From assembly GCA_021234155.1 (NCBI GenBank), contig JAJEKV010000071.1:1433138-1497137 (forward strand): DNA of 64,000 nucleotides, read 5' to 3'. The first letter of the stretch is position 1; the number at the start of each line of letters is the position of its first letter. This stretch comes from Isoetes taiwanensis (Eukaryota; Streptophyta; Lycopodiopsida; Isoetales; Isoetaceae). The notes beneath the pieces were generated by a model that was not told where the DNA came from, ran no database searches, and saw only the letters and a list, made by a program, of their open reading frames with translations. Below are positions 44,853 through 54,479 of this stretch, piece after piece. The position numbers were made by a program, and so were the translations under genes.

Positions 44853-44878
44853 AAAAATAACTAACTTATCTTCAACAT

Positions 44879-45831
44879 ATGGGACAATGCTTTCCAAACC
44901 TACAAGTCCTATCAGTTGGAGGCCTTGAATATGGAATACAATCAACACAGGTACATCAAGTTCTTTTCTCTTTCTTTGAAACCATTAGCAATTTACGTTT
45001 TTTAGAAATTTATGGAAAAAACCATAAGCTACTTATGCTTCCATATTCTTTTGGCAACTTAGTACATCTACAACAACTTAAACTTGTTAATTTCTCTTGC
45101 TTGGAAATGCTTCCTAGTTTTATTAAGCCCTTAGAGGATTTAAAACTCCTCAACCTCTCTGGGTGCGCCCATCTCGGCCCTTTGCCGGGACAAGATCGGG
45201 CCCACGCGCATCGACGCGGCTTCGACCTCACCGGATGCGCCCGGCTCGCCCACCGCCCAACACTCTCGGCCCATTTGCCGACGCTGCTCGACCTCTATGG
45301 GTGCACCCGGCCGCGCCTGTCGCTCGCTCGCCGCCCACGCCGTACGGACGGCAGCTCGACCTCTACGGGTGCGCCCGGCTCGCCTGGCCGACACACGCTT
45401 TCAGCCAGGTGCGGCCGGCTTCCTTACCCGCTGCCCGACACGCTGCCTGGGCTGCCTGGGACGAAGCCTGGGCCTGTGTGCGGCCACCGCCACTGCCTCG
45501 GACACGCTGCCCACGCTCACTCGGGACAAGCAGCCTCCAGTACCGGGCGCCAGCCATACCGCTTCACGCTGCTCGCTGCCTACCACGAAGCTCCGCCGGT
45601 GGCGCCAGCTTCGGGCCGCTCGACACGCTGCCCGGCCGCTCTCGGGCCGGGACAGCGCCGACTCTCCGGCGCCTAGCCAGCCTGGCCGCTCGACACGCCA
45701 GGCTCACGCGCCTGCCTCGAAGAGGCAGAAGGCCACCGCCTAACACGCCACCACACCACTGGCCTACACGCTGCCTCGACCGCCTGACGCTACGCCTGCC
45801 CCGTTGTTTGGGGGTTCTGTTTCTGAACTCC
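44879..45831 (+). pseudogene. NLR leucine-rich repeats, abruptly GC-rich and frame-broken
   Basis: From 44,879 the frame encodes LRRs (NLQVLSVGGLEYG; ISNLRFLEIYGK; LLMLPYSFGNLVHLQQLKLV; FIKPLEDLKLLNLSGCAHLG). From about 45,155 base composition jumps to very GC-rich. The DLxGCxRLA motif then recurs (near 45,160, 45,232, 45,298 and 45,366; spacings 72, 66 and 68 bp), with LPDTLPGLPG further on. These are LRRs of about 24 residues in GC-rich codons. The 68-bp spacing and later mismatched frames break the reading frame. It is cut at 45,832 by the LTR of element CC-A. Confidence 0.6.
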
Positions 45832-46401
45832 TGTGAAGACAGCCCTCTCGGAGGACCCTTAGATCTAACAGGAGGAATAGGGAGCATGTCACGCGGGGAT
45901 TTGCTAAAAAGAACAAGGAAACAGAAGAAAAGAAGCAAAGAGAACAATGAGATCACAATAATGAGAATAACTGCCTTGATGTCTTTGAAGATACATGAGC
46001 TCTCGCAATAGAGAGAAAACTGAAGTGAGACAAGACTCAAAACTCATCTAAAAAAACTCATCTAAAAAAACTCATGTGCTAGCTCTACTCATATATATAG
46101 TACAATGGCCTTTGGCCCAATATAGACACTCGGGATCGGGATTTGGTGCCGACTCTCGGAAGGAGGCCCGATTTTGGAAGGAATGCGGGCGGTGCCTCTT
46201 GAAATGCCCGAATCACGCTGACGCCGACGCTAAAGGCGACGGCCGCCCCTCTTGACGCCAGGCGTGGTCTTTGTCTGCATGGTCTGCTTGGTCTTCTGCT
46301 GGGCCTTTGACGACTGACCTGTGCCCGTCTGTGGATCCTTAGCCTTGACTTGGTCCGTCGTATGCATGAATAGTCCTGTGCCTGGAGGTACAGGACTAAC
46401 A
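45832..46401 (-). repeat. CC-A 3' LTR (about 570 bp)
   Basis: On the minus strand it starts TGTTAGTCCTG right after the polypurine tract and ends near GGGCTGTCTTCACA. It matches 57,570-58,113 (CC-B) in order: GACAGCCCTCT, TCACGCGG, a run of CTCATCTAAAAA repeats, ATATATATAGTACAATGGCC, and the terminal hairpin AGTCCTGT...ACAGGACT. The 45,832 boundary is approximate. Confidence 0.65.
46091..46100 (-). promoter_or_regulatory. TATA box of the CC-A LTR
   Basis: CTATATATAT read on the minus strand in the context GGCCATTGTACTATATATAT. The same sequence occurs in the CC-B LTR at 57,806-57,815. It is properly oriented to drive the element. Confidence 0.6.
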
Positions 46402-47647
46402 CTCCCCCCCACCAAATGACACTCAGGGTGAAGAAAAGGAGGAAGCGTTTCGGATGGCGGGAACCCAGCAGTTTGAAAGTGATCCTCACGGGAATGAGGA
46501 CGGGCGCCATTGTGATAATTGCCAATGAGATCCTGGCGTATCTGAAGAGCGTCAGGAGTGTTGAGCCCAAGGGCAGGATGAGCATCAATGAGAAACCGGG
46601 AGCGGACCATTTCTTCAAGGGCAGCATGCGCCTCAGAAGGAACAAACTGACACTCCATGAGAAGGCAAGTCTGGAGACCGAAGGCACTGACGCTGGCATT
46701 CGGGTTGCAATGAAAGATAGGACGCTGCCAATTTAGTGAGCTTAACATGAGGCACTTTAGAGCAGCACAGAAACCGGCTTGACGGTGAACAGAAGGATCC
46801 GGGGAGGTGGCGGCACCCTGCAAGAAGACATTGTTAGTATCTAGACAAATCTCACCACTGATAGCAGTATGATATTTGAATTCAAACACTGAGTTTTCTT
46901 CATACAATCATATCACAAATTGAAGTCATAATCAATTAATTTCTCATTTTGTTCAAATGACAAACAGCATTTTCAATTTAATGGCAAAACCAACTGAATG
47001 CTAGCAATATCTCAAATGTTCATTTTCCCAAATACACAATATCTTTATAATCACAATGGATGCAAGACCATAATCATACCAAATGAGATGTCGAATGAAT
47101 CTTTTTCACCACCCATTTCCAGTCGATTCTCCTTCTATTTACATTGTTGGGCCCGGCGGTTATGGCAACCACCGAGCTCCATCATCTACCTGTTACCAGA
47201 TCATTCGACCGTGGTTGATCCAAGATGGACTGGCTTTAGCTTATTGGACCGAGTTAGCTCTAGGTCAACTTTCTCAAAATAAAGCCCCCGCCAATGGTTT
47301 AAGCTCCAAATATAATAATGTATACACTGTTTCAATATATACAGGTGACCATTGGGTCGTAACTGCAACCATACAACCAAATATCTTTGAAATGTAAATT
47401 CCCTTGCATGAACATGTTTGCATAGGGCATTTTATACTAGAACTGCATCTCTGTCTTGAATGTGACTGTTCAATGTCATATTCACACCAGTGCATCTCTG
47501 TGACTATTTACTGTCATATTCACAGGTCATTCCCCTATGGTTAAAACCAGTTCCAAGCAAATGTTTTTGTAAGATTTCTGTCACAAGTAATCATCACCAC
47601 TTAAACAATTAATCATGAGATGAAGTTTCAAACATTCCCCTTTCAGC

Positions 47648-50600
47648 TCATGATAATGTAACTGATTTACATCCCATTCTTTCTGTCAGCATTTTAAATT
47701 TACTGCAGCAGACTGCTTTTGTGAGTAAGTCTGCTAACTGATCCTCTGATTTCACATGCTTCATTTGTATCAACTTCTTATTCACCATATTCCTTATAAA
47801 ATGCAACTCCATCTCTATGTGCTTGGTTCTCTCATGTAAAATCGGATTCTTCGTCATTGCTATACAACTTTGACTGTCACTATTCAAAACAGTACCTTCA
47901 GTTTGTATCAGACCAATTTCTTCCAAGAATCTCCTTGTCCATATAATTTCTTTTGCTGCCAATGTTGATGCAGCATACTCCGCTTCTGCTGTTGATAGAG
48001 CTACTGCTGATTGTTTTTTGCTCCTCCAGCTAATAGGGCCTCCTCCTAATTTTAATAAATACCCTGAAGTTGATCTTCTCTCGTCAGGATCCCCACACCA
48101 ATCTGCATCACAGTAGGCTTCTAGATTCAAATTGTTAGTGTCATATTGAATCCCAACATTCAATGTACCTTTTAGGTATCTAAGGACTCTTTTGGCAGCT
48201 ATCCAATGACCCTTTCCTGGGTTGTTGTTGTATCTAGTTAATACATTTACAACAAACGAGATATCTGGTCTGGTATTATTTGCAATAAATAATAGACTCC
48301 CAGTTAGTTGCCTGTATGGTATTTTGCTCATCTCTTCTTCTTCTTTTCTTGTCTTTGGGCACATCTCCTTTGATAGTTTGCATCCTGGAAGTATTGGAGT
48401 GCTGACCTCATTGCACTCCTCCATATTAAACTTGTTCAAGACTGCTTGAATATAACCTCCTTGTGAGAGAGTTAATTTCTGATTTTTCCTATCCCGAGTT
48501 ACCTCAATGCCAAGGAATTTTCTTAATTCCCCTAAGTCTGACATTTGATATTGGTTTTGTAGCATCTCCTTGCACTGCTTTAAAGTTTTCAGATTTGAAC
48601 TAGCCATTATGCAGTCCTATTATGCAGTGCCCATCCTTTCCTTCATATACATAAACATTTCCATCATTATTCAATTTTCTGAACCCTTTCTCCTTCAAGT
48701 ATCCATCAATGCATTTATACCATTGCCTAGGTGATTGTTTAAGCCCGTACACTGCTTTGTTAAGCTTCCAGACTTTTCCTTTTCCAATCTCATACCCAGG
48801 TGCTTGAGCCATATATACATCTTCTTCCAAATCAGCATTTAGGAAAGCGGTTTTCACATCCATATGATGTAGCTCAAGATCCATAGCATTTGCTAATGCA
48901 ATTATCATTCTGAGACTTGCAATTTTTACTACTGGAGAATAAGTTTCTCCATAATCCTCACCTTCTTTTTGGGAAAAACCCTGTGCCACCAGTCTGGCTT
49001 TGTGTTTAGTATGACCTTCAGCATCTATTTTTAACTTATAGAGACACTTGCTTCCAATTACATGTTTATTCTTTGGCAGATCTACAACTTCATATGTAGA
49101 TGTTCTTACAAAAGAATTCATCTCTTCATTCATGGCCCGTTTCCAATTATTTGCCTCCAAGCTTTGTATTGCATCATCAAAGTTCTCGGGTATTCCAGCC
49201 TCAAGTACAATTAATGTCTCACTTAGGTTGTCAACCTGTTTTTGAATCCTACTGCTCCTTCCACTAGCTAATCTGCCATAATGTTCATCATAGTTTTCCA
49301 TTCCTTCCTTAAGCTTTTGTACCTCAGTTTTTCTGGACCTGATTTTGCTTGTATCATTTTCTGTTCTATCACTAGTGTTTTCAGTGATATCTCTAATATC
49401 TGCCCTCGTGACATCATTTGCATGATCTTCACTATCCCAATCCTTCATATTGTGTCCCAAAGTACTGTCATTCTCTGCCAGATCCTCTGACATGCTATTC
49501 TCTAATTGTATTGAATCTTCTTTTGCATTTTTAATTTCTGAACTGTCATCTGCCTTAATATCAGCATGTTTCGTTTGAGTTTCTAGGCTTTGTTGAGGTT
49601 TATACAGTACGTCCTCAACAAATACAACATCTCTACTTGTTGTAACTTGCCTATTTTTCGGATTGTACAGCCTGTAACCTTTTGAACAGTTATCATACCC
49701 AACTAGGTATGTTACAGTTGATCTATCATCCAATTTGCGTCTTGTTTCTTCTGGCACATGTTTATAAGAAAGACATCCATATGTTTTAAATTTATCATAA
49801 TTAGGTATCTTTCCAGACCATGGAGTTTCAGGGCACTTCCAATTTGTGCTAGCAGAAGGGAGACAATTTTGAATTTCTACTGCAGTTTTCACTGTTTCTT
49901 CCCACAGAAAGTTTGGCAGACCTGCATATTTAATCATTGCCCTAGTAGCATTCAAAATGGTTTTATTTTTTCTCTCAGCTACTCCGTTCTGCTGAGGGGT
50001 GTAACTACAAGTAAATTGCCTTTTGATTCCCTTTTCAATGCAAAATCTTTTAAACTTAGAAGACATATACTCACCTCCTCGGTCAGTTCGAACACATTTA
50101 ACTTTTCTCCCAGTTGAACACTCCACCTCTGCTACATAATTCTTGAAAGCCTCAAAGGCTAAATCTTTACTCCTCAGACAGTAGACTTGTGTTCTCCTGC
50201 TATAGTCATCAATAAAAGTTATGAAATACTTCTTACCAGTAATACCTGTCACGTTTAATGGTCCACATAGGTCTGTGTGAATAAGATCTAGTATTCCATC
50301 TGCTCTTCTTTTGGATTTATTAAATGGAAGTCTACTCTGTTTACCCATCATGCAACCTTGACATATCTGATGGTGTTCTTTATTTGAGGATTTGATTAGC
50401 CCCTGCTTAATCATCATTTCAATGTTGTTGTAATTTGAGTGTCCGAGTCTAAGATGCCATGTAGATGCGTCTGGTAATGTGGTTAAGTTTATACTTCCCA
50501 TACATTTGGCATTCATACCATATAGATTTCCCACTCTTTTGCCAAGAAATTTTAATATATTCCCTTCATAGATTTTACATTCCATCTGCTCAAATACTAC

Positions 50601-51866
50601 TTTGAATCCCATGTCTACAAGCTGAGAAACTGAAATGAGATTCCTGACTAAACTAGGCACACAAAGGACATTTTTCAAGTTTATAGCATTTCCTTCCAAA
50701 TCGTACAGTTCTAATACTCCTACTTGCTCTATTTTCTGCAGTTGCCCATTGCCAACTTGAATGTGACCTCCCATGTTTCCACTGCATTCTTTAAGAATTT
50801 TGGATGTGCAAGCTATGGATTTCTCAGCTCCACTATCTATAATTATGAAGTCATCATTGTTAGTTTTGCTGTCAGAAACCATGAATATATCGGAGTTGCT
50901 TACCTCCTCTTCTTCATTTGGTTCATCTTCTAATTTAACCTCCTCGGCTATGTTGGCTTCATGATTAATGGATCTGCCCCTGCCACGACCTCTTCCCCTT
51001 GATCCAGACCCTCTGCCACCTTTTGGTTTGCTCCTGGAATCACTACCTTTTGGTGTGGAGCAGGTTGAGGCAATATGCCCCCTGCCTCCACAATTGTAAC
51101 AGTAAATTTCCTTTGACAATGTTGGACAGTTTACCTTAAGGTGGCCATACTTGTTGCAGTTATAGCATGGCCCTATCTTGCTGTCATTTTTCCCCTTCAC
51201 ATACAAAATTTGTGAGGCTTCCTCCTCACCTAGCACCTTGCCTTGCTCAATTTCAGTTTTAAGCATTCTTTCTGCTTCTATTTTAGTTTTTGCAATGGTT
51301 CTCATGAACATGGATATGTTACCTAAGCTGGATACTGCTCGTGACATGGCCAACACTTGTTGCTGCTGAGTGTACATCACTCCAGCTCCCTCTAAGTCTG
51401 CAATTACATTGTCATTAATGTCATCATTTTCATGAAATTTGAGTCTCCTTAACTCATTCTCCAGTACATCTATTTGGGAGGATGTCTTTTCCTCATAATT
51501 AGCTATCATGTAACTCCACATTTGCTTGGGTGTCATTCCCCTTAGCTTTAATACAATGCTGGAGCTTACCTTACACATGATAATGCCTTGAGCTTCTCTA
51601 AGCTTGGCATTATCTCCCACTCCCCTTCTAGCTGATGTCTCACTGATAACCTCAACAGTCTCTCCATCAGCTGAGTTAGAACTCCCTTCAACAGCTCTGC
51701 TTGTGAAGCTCCTGACTCTAGATTCTCCTTCAGCAGAATCTATCAAGTCCCACAGGTCTTCTACCTGCAACACATGCTTGATCTTCTCCTTCCATACCTG
51801 GAAGCCTGAGTCTCCTTTAAATACATCTATGGCACTCAAAAGGCCTGCTCCAAATCTGCTGGACAT
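47648..51866 (-). pseudogene. Copia-2 gag-pol polyprotein, intact except for the RT active site
   Basis: The ATG at 51,866 (MSSRFGAGLLSAIDVF) opens a frame to 48,600. It has capsid, CCHC knuckles (CYNCNKYGHLKVNC; CYNCGGRGHIASTC), protease (IIIDSGAEKSIAC), integrase (HTDLCGPLN; VRTDRGGEYMSSKF; QQNGVAERKNKT) and RT up to HCIIGL. There about 14 nt are missing, including the YVDD codons, and the frame shifts to a stop. The remaining RT and RNase H (YCDADWCGDPDERRSTSG; STAEAEYAAST; ERTKHIEMELHFIRNMV) continue open from 48,607 to 47,648. As it stands it cannot make active RT. Confidence 0.92.
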
Positions 51867-51879
51867 TTTGCTGTAACTA

Positions 51880-51891
51880 GCTCTGATACCA
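51880..51891 (-). other. Copia-2 primer-binding site
   Basis: TGGTATCAGAGC on the minus strand, one base inside the 5' LTR (51,893-52,694), complementary to initiator tRNA-Met. Confidence 0.9.
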
Positions 51892-54254
51892 ATGTTAGTA
51901 TCTAGACAAATCTCACCACTGATAGCAGTATGATATTTGAATTCAAACACTGAGTTTTCTTCATACAATCATATCACAAATTGAAGTCATAATCAATTAA
52001 TTTCTCATTTTGTTCAAATGACAAACAACATTTTCAATTTAATGGCAAAACCAACTGAATGCTAGCAATATCTCAAATGTTCATTTTCCCAAATACACAA
52101 TATCTTTATAATCACAATGGATGCAAGACCATAATCATACCAAATGAGATGTCGAATGAATCTTTTTCACCACCCATTTCCAGTCGATTCTCCTTCTATT
52201 TACATTGTTGGGCCCGGCGGTTATGGCAACCACCGAGCTCCATCATCTACCTGTTACCAGATCATTCGACCGTGGTTGATCCAAGATGGACTGGCTTTAG
52301 CTTATTGGACCGAGTTAGCTCTAGGTCAACTTTCTCAAAATAAAGCCCTGTCAATGGTTTAAGCTCCAAATATAATAATGTATACACTGTTTCAATATAT
52401 ACAGGTGACCATTGGGTCGTAACTGCAACCATACAACCAAATATCTTTGAAATGTAAATTCCCTTGCATGAACATGTTTGCATAGGGCATTTTATACTAG
52501 AACTGCATCTCTGTCTTGAATGTGACTGTTCAATGTCATATTCACACCAGTGCATCTCTGTGACTATTTACTGTCATATTCACAGGTCATTCCCCTATGG
52601 TTAAAACCAGTTCCAAGCAAATGTTTTTGTAAGATTTCTGTCACAAGTAATCATCACCACTTAAACAATTAATCATGAGATGAACTTTCAAACAGACATC
52701 AAGGCCATGAACAGCATCAGCAGGCTTTTGCCAACCACGCTCATTTGCAACATAGATCCAATTTTCAGTGGAGTCCAAAGTGGCATTATCCTCCCAATTG
52801 GAGCGTCGGACAAAACGGGGATCCCACCGGAGATCCGTTGAGATCTGAGGAGGAGTCCACCCAGCATGGCCCTCCAGGACCTTTGTCCAAAACGGAAGGC
52901 GCCAGTCAGAGGTGAGAAACCGTGGGCGTGGAGGAACTCCTAAGGAAGCATATGGAGAGGGAGCCATGCCCGTATGCATGGCGTGGAGCCGGGCCTGCTC
53001 CTTGAATTCCGCGCACAAGGTCCGGATCCGAGCTTTACACCACCGGGTCCCCAATGCGAGAGCTGAGTATAGACAGGAGGACTATCCCAACCCGTGGGTA
53101 GTGTCTTGCTATCCAGAAGGGCACGCAATTGATTGTAGCCCCGCTAAAGTCGCGATATAGACTTGGGCAAACGGAAGATCCTCAGAATGCCCAAGATTCT
53201 TCCGCACCTGTTCCAGCGTTTCGGCTTGCCATAGAGGTAATTGACAAGCAAGCTCTGGCATGTACTCCTGATGAAGAGCGTGAGTTCGATCATGATTTTT
53301 GACATACGGGTTGTTATCCAATAGCAACCAGTGAGCCTGTGGGTCACCCTGAAAGTTTTGATGTGGCCCATCTCGGAATTTGTCTTGCGTATCAGCCAGA
53401 TAGAAATCATGAAAGATGTACGCCATTGGCTGAACAACTCTGAAGGTGATCAAATCAGGGTCTTCACAGTGAATGAGGTCGAAGACTAAGAGGGCACAGA
53501 GTAATCCTTTGTCTTCAACGGAGAGGTCTGGCCAAATCCGGAGAAAGTCCTCACTACGCATGTGGGCATCAACCTGACCATCTGCTGCATACCACTTCAG
53601 AAGAAACAGGTGGCGGCGGGCAACCACATAATCCAGGTAACTGGAAGGAATGGCAAAATCCATAGACATGTGAAGAGCTATATTAATGTAGCCCTCTTGT
53701 TTAGTCTGGGCGTCTTCAGCTAACTGAACAGCAGTCTGAAGTTGATGTTTGCGGATCCAGTTATCCTTTTCTAGTAGGAGACGTGACTGATCACGGACCC
53801 GATCATGAGAGAGCCTGGCATGAGAAGAGGATTGCCCAGGGGTATGAAGTCGAAGTGTGGCAATCTCTGCGTCATCAAGGATCTTTTGTTTCTTGGCCTC
53901 CGTAAGCTGATCCTGGAGAGAGGTGAGCTGAGTTGTCAGCGTGGAAAGCTGAGCTTCTAAGGAGATGATTCGAGCATCACGGTCTGTAAGGTCATGGACT
54001 TGAGTGCGGTAACTCTGAGAAAGCTCGGTGTACAGGGCGTCAAGCTTAGCAATGTCTTTATCCTTGTCAGCCAGGAGGGTATCCTTTGCCTTGACCTGCT
54101 CCAGTAATTCCTGAATGGTGGTTTGTAACTGAGACTGTTGATCTGCAAGGAGAGTGGTCTGATCTTGTGCAGTCTTGAGATCCTCACGGGCCAGTAAAAG
54201 AGCCCCGTGCTTTTCTTGAATCTGAAAGAAAGCACACTTGGAGTCAGTCTTCCA

Positions 54255-54461
54255 GTCAAGAACATTAGGGGGAGCATCTTTTCGAATATAATTTTGAACA
54301 ATGTTCTTAATACGAAGGAATATTGCCTTATCTGTAGAAGTACCATTAATCAACCTTCTGAAAACCATCCATGACATCCACCTACCATTAACCCAAAGAT
54401 TCCCAATAGATAAAATACCTTTACTAGACCACTTTTTGTAGATAGGATGTTTAATGGCCAA
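54255..54461 (-). pseudogene. Possible LINE C-terminal fragment joined to the coiled-coil frame
   Basis: The frame upstream of the coiled coil reads IYKKWSSKGILSIGNLWVNG, then WMVFRRLINGTSTDKAIFLR. This resembles the W-x-x-KGI-x-x-IGDL region near the C-terminus of some L1/Tx1-type reverse transcriptases. It is open in frame with the coiled-coil gene but absent from CC-B at the matching place, so it is probably a chance junction with an older LINE remnant. Confidence 0.35.
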
Positions 54462-54479
54462 GCAGTAAATATGGTGTTT

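Larger units (their letters stand above)
46832..52694 (-). mobile_element. Copia-2: young Ty1/copia element inside CC-A
   Basis: LTRs 46,832-47,634 and 51,893-52,694 (803/802 bp) differ at only about five positions by eye (for example CAGCAT/CAACAT near 46,967 and CCCCCGCC/CCCTGTC near 47,284). TSD GACAT lies at 46,827-46,831 and 52,695-52,699. The primer site for initiator tRNA-Met (51,880-51,891, minus) and polypurine tract AAAGGGGAA next to 47,634 are present. It is closely related to Copia-1. Confidence 0.95.
45832..54461 (-). mobile_element. CC-A: LTR element encoding a coiled-coil protein, interrupted by Copia-2
   Basis: Minus-strand element. A long coiled-coil gene (54,200 down to 46,230) runs to a polypurine tract (GGTGGGGGGGAG, plus-strand 46,402-46,413) that is followed at once by an LTR starting TGTTAGTCCTG (46,401). 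Copia-2 sits inside with TSD GACAT. The 5' part and 5' LTR are missing; homology to copy CC-B stops near 54,200, where a LINE-like fragment begins. No protease, integrase or RT is encoded, so it would be non-autonomous. Confidence 0.65.
46230..54461 (-). pseudogene. Coiled-coil gag-like protein of CC-A, unrecognised family
   Basis: Pieces in order on the minus strand: 54,461-53,109; two shifted segments to 52,700; Copia-2; then 46,831-46,230. A long coiled coil (LLADQQSQLQTTIQELLEQV; LEAQLSTLTTQLTSLQDQLT) precedes a globular part (SYLDYVVARRHLFLLKWYAA; DLSVEDKGLLCALLVFDLIH; PMAYIFHDFYLADTQDKFRD) and a conserved C-terminal part (TDLRWDPRFV; SVHRQAGFCAALKCLMLSSL). The last 57 codons lie in the LTR and give a basic tail ending TPGVKRGGRRL. 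Frameshifts near 53,150 and 53,050. Copy CC-B aligns throughout. I do not recognise the family; coiled coil, basic tail and LTR context suggest a structural gag-like role. Confidence 0.55.

Noticed and set aside
45163-46040. Several long overlapping open frames on both strands
   Set aside because: They arise from GC-rich composition of the LRR block and the adjacent LTR. Only the plus-strand LRR pattern and the minus-strand element tail have support.
46998-47397. Plus-strand open frames of about 95-104 codons, repeated at 52,059-52,362
   Set aside because: They lie wholly within the two Copia-2 LTRs, antisense to the element; duplicated LTR sequence, not genes.
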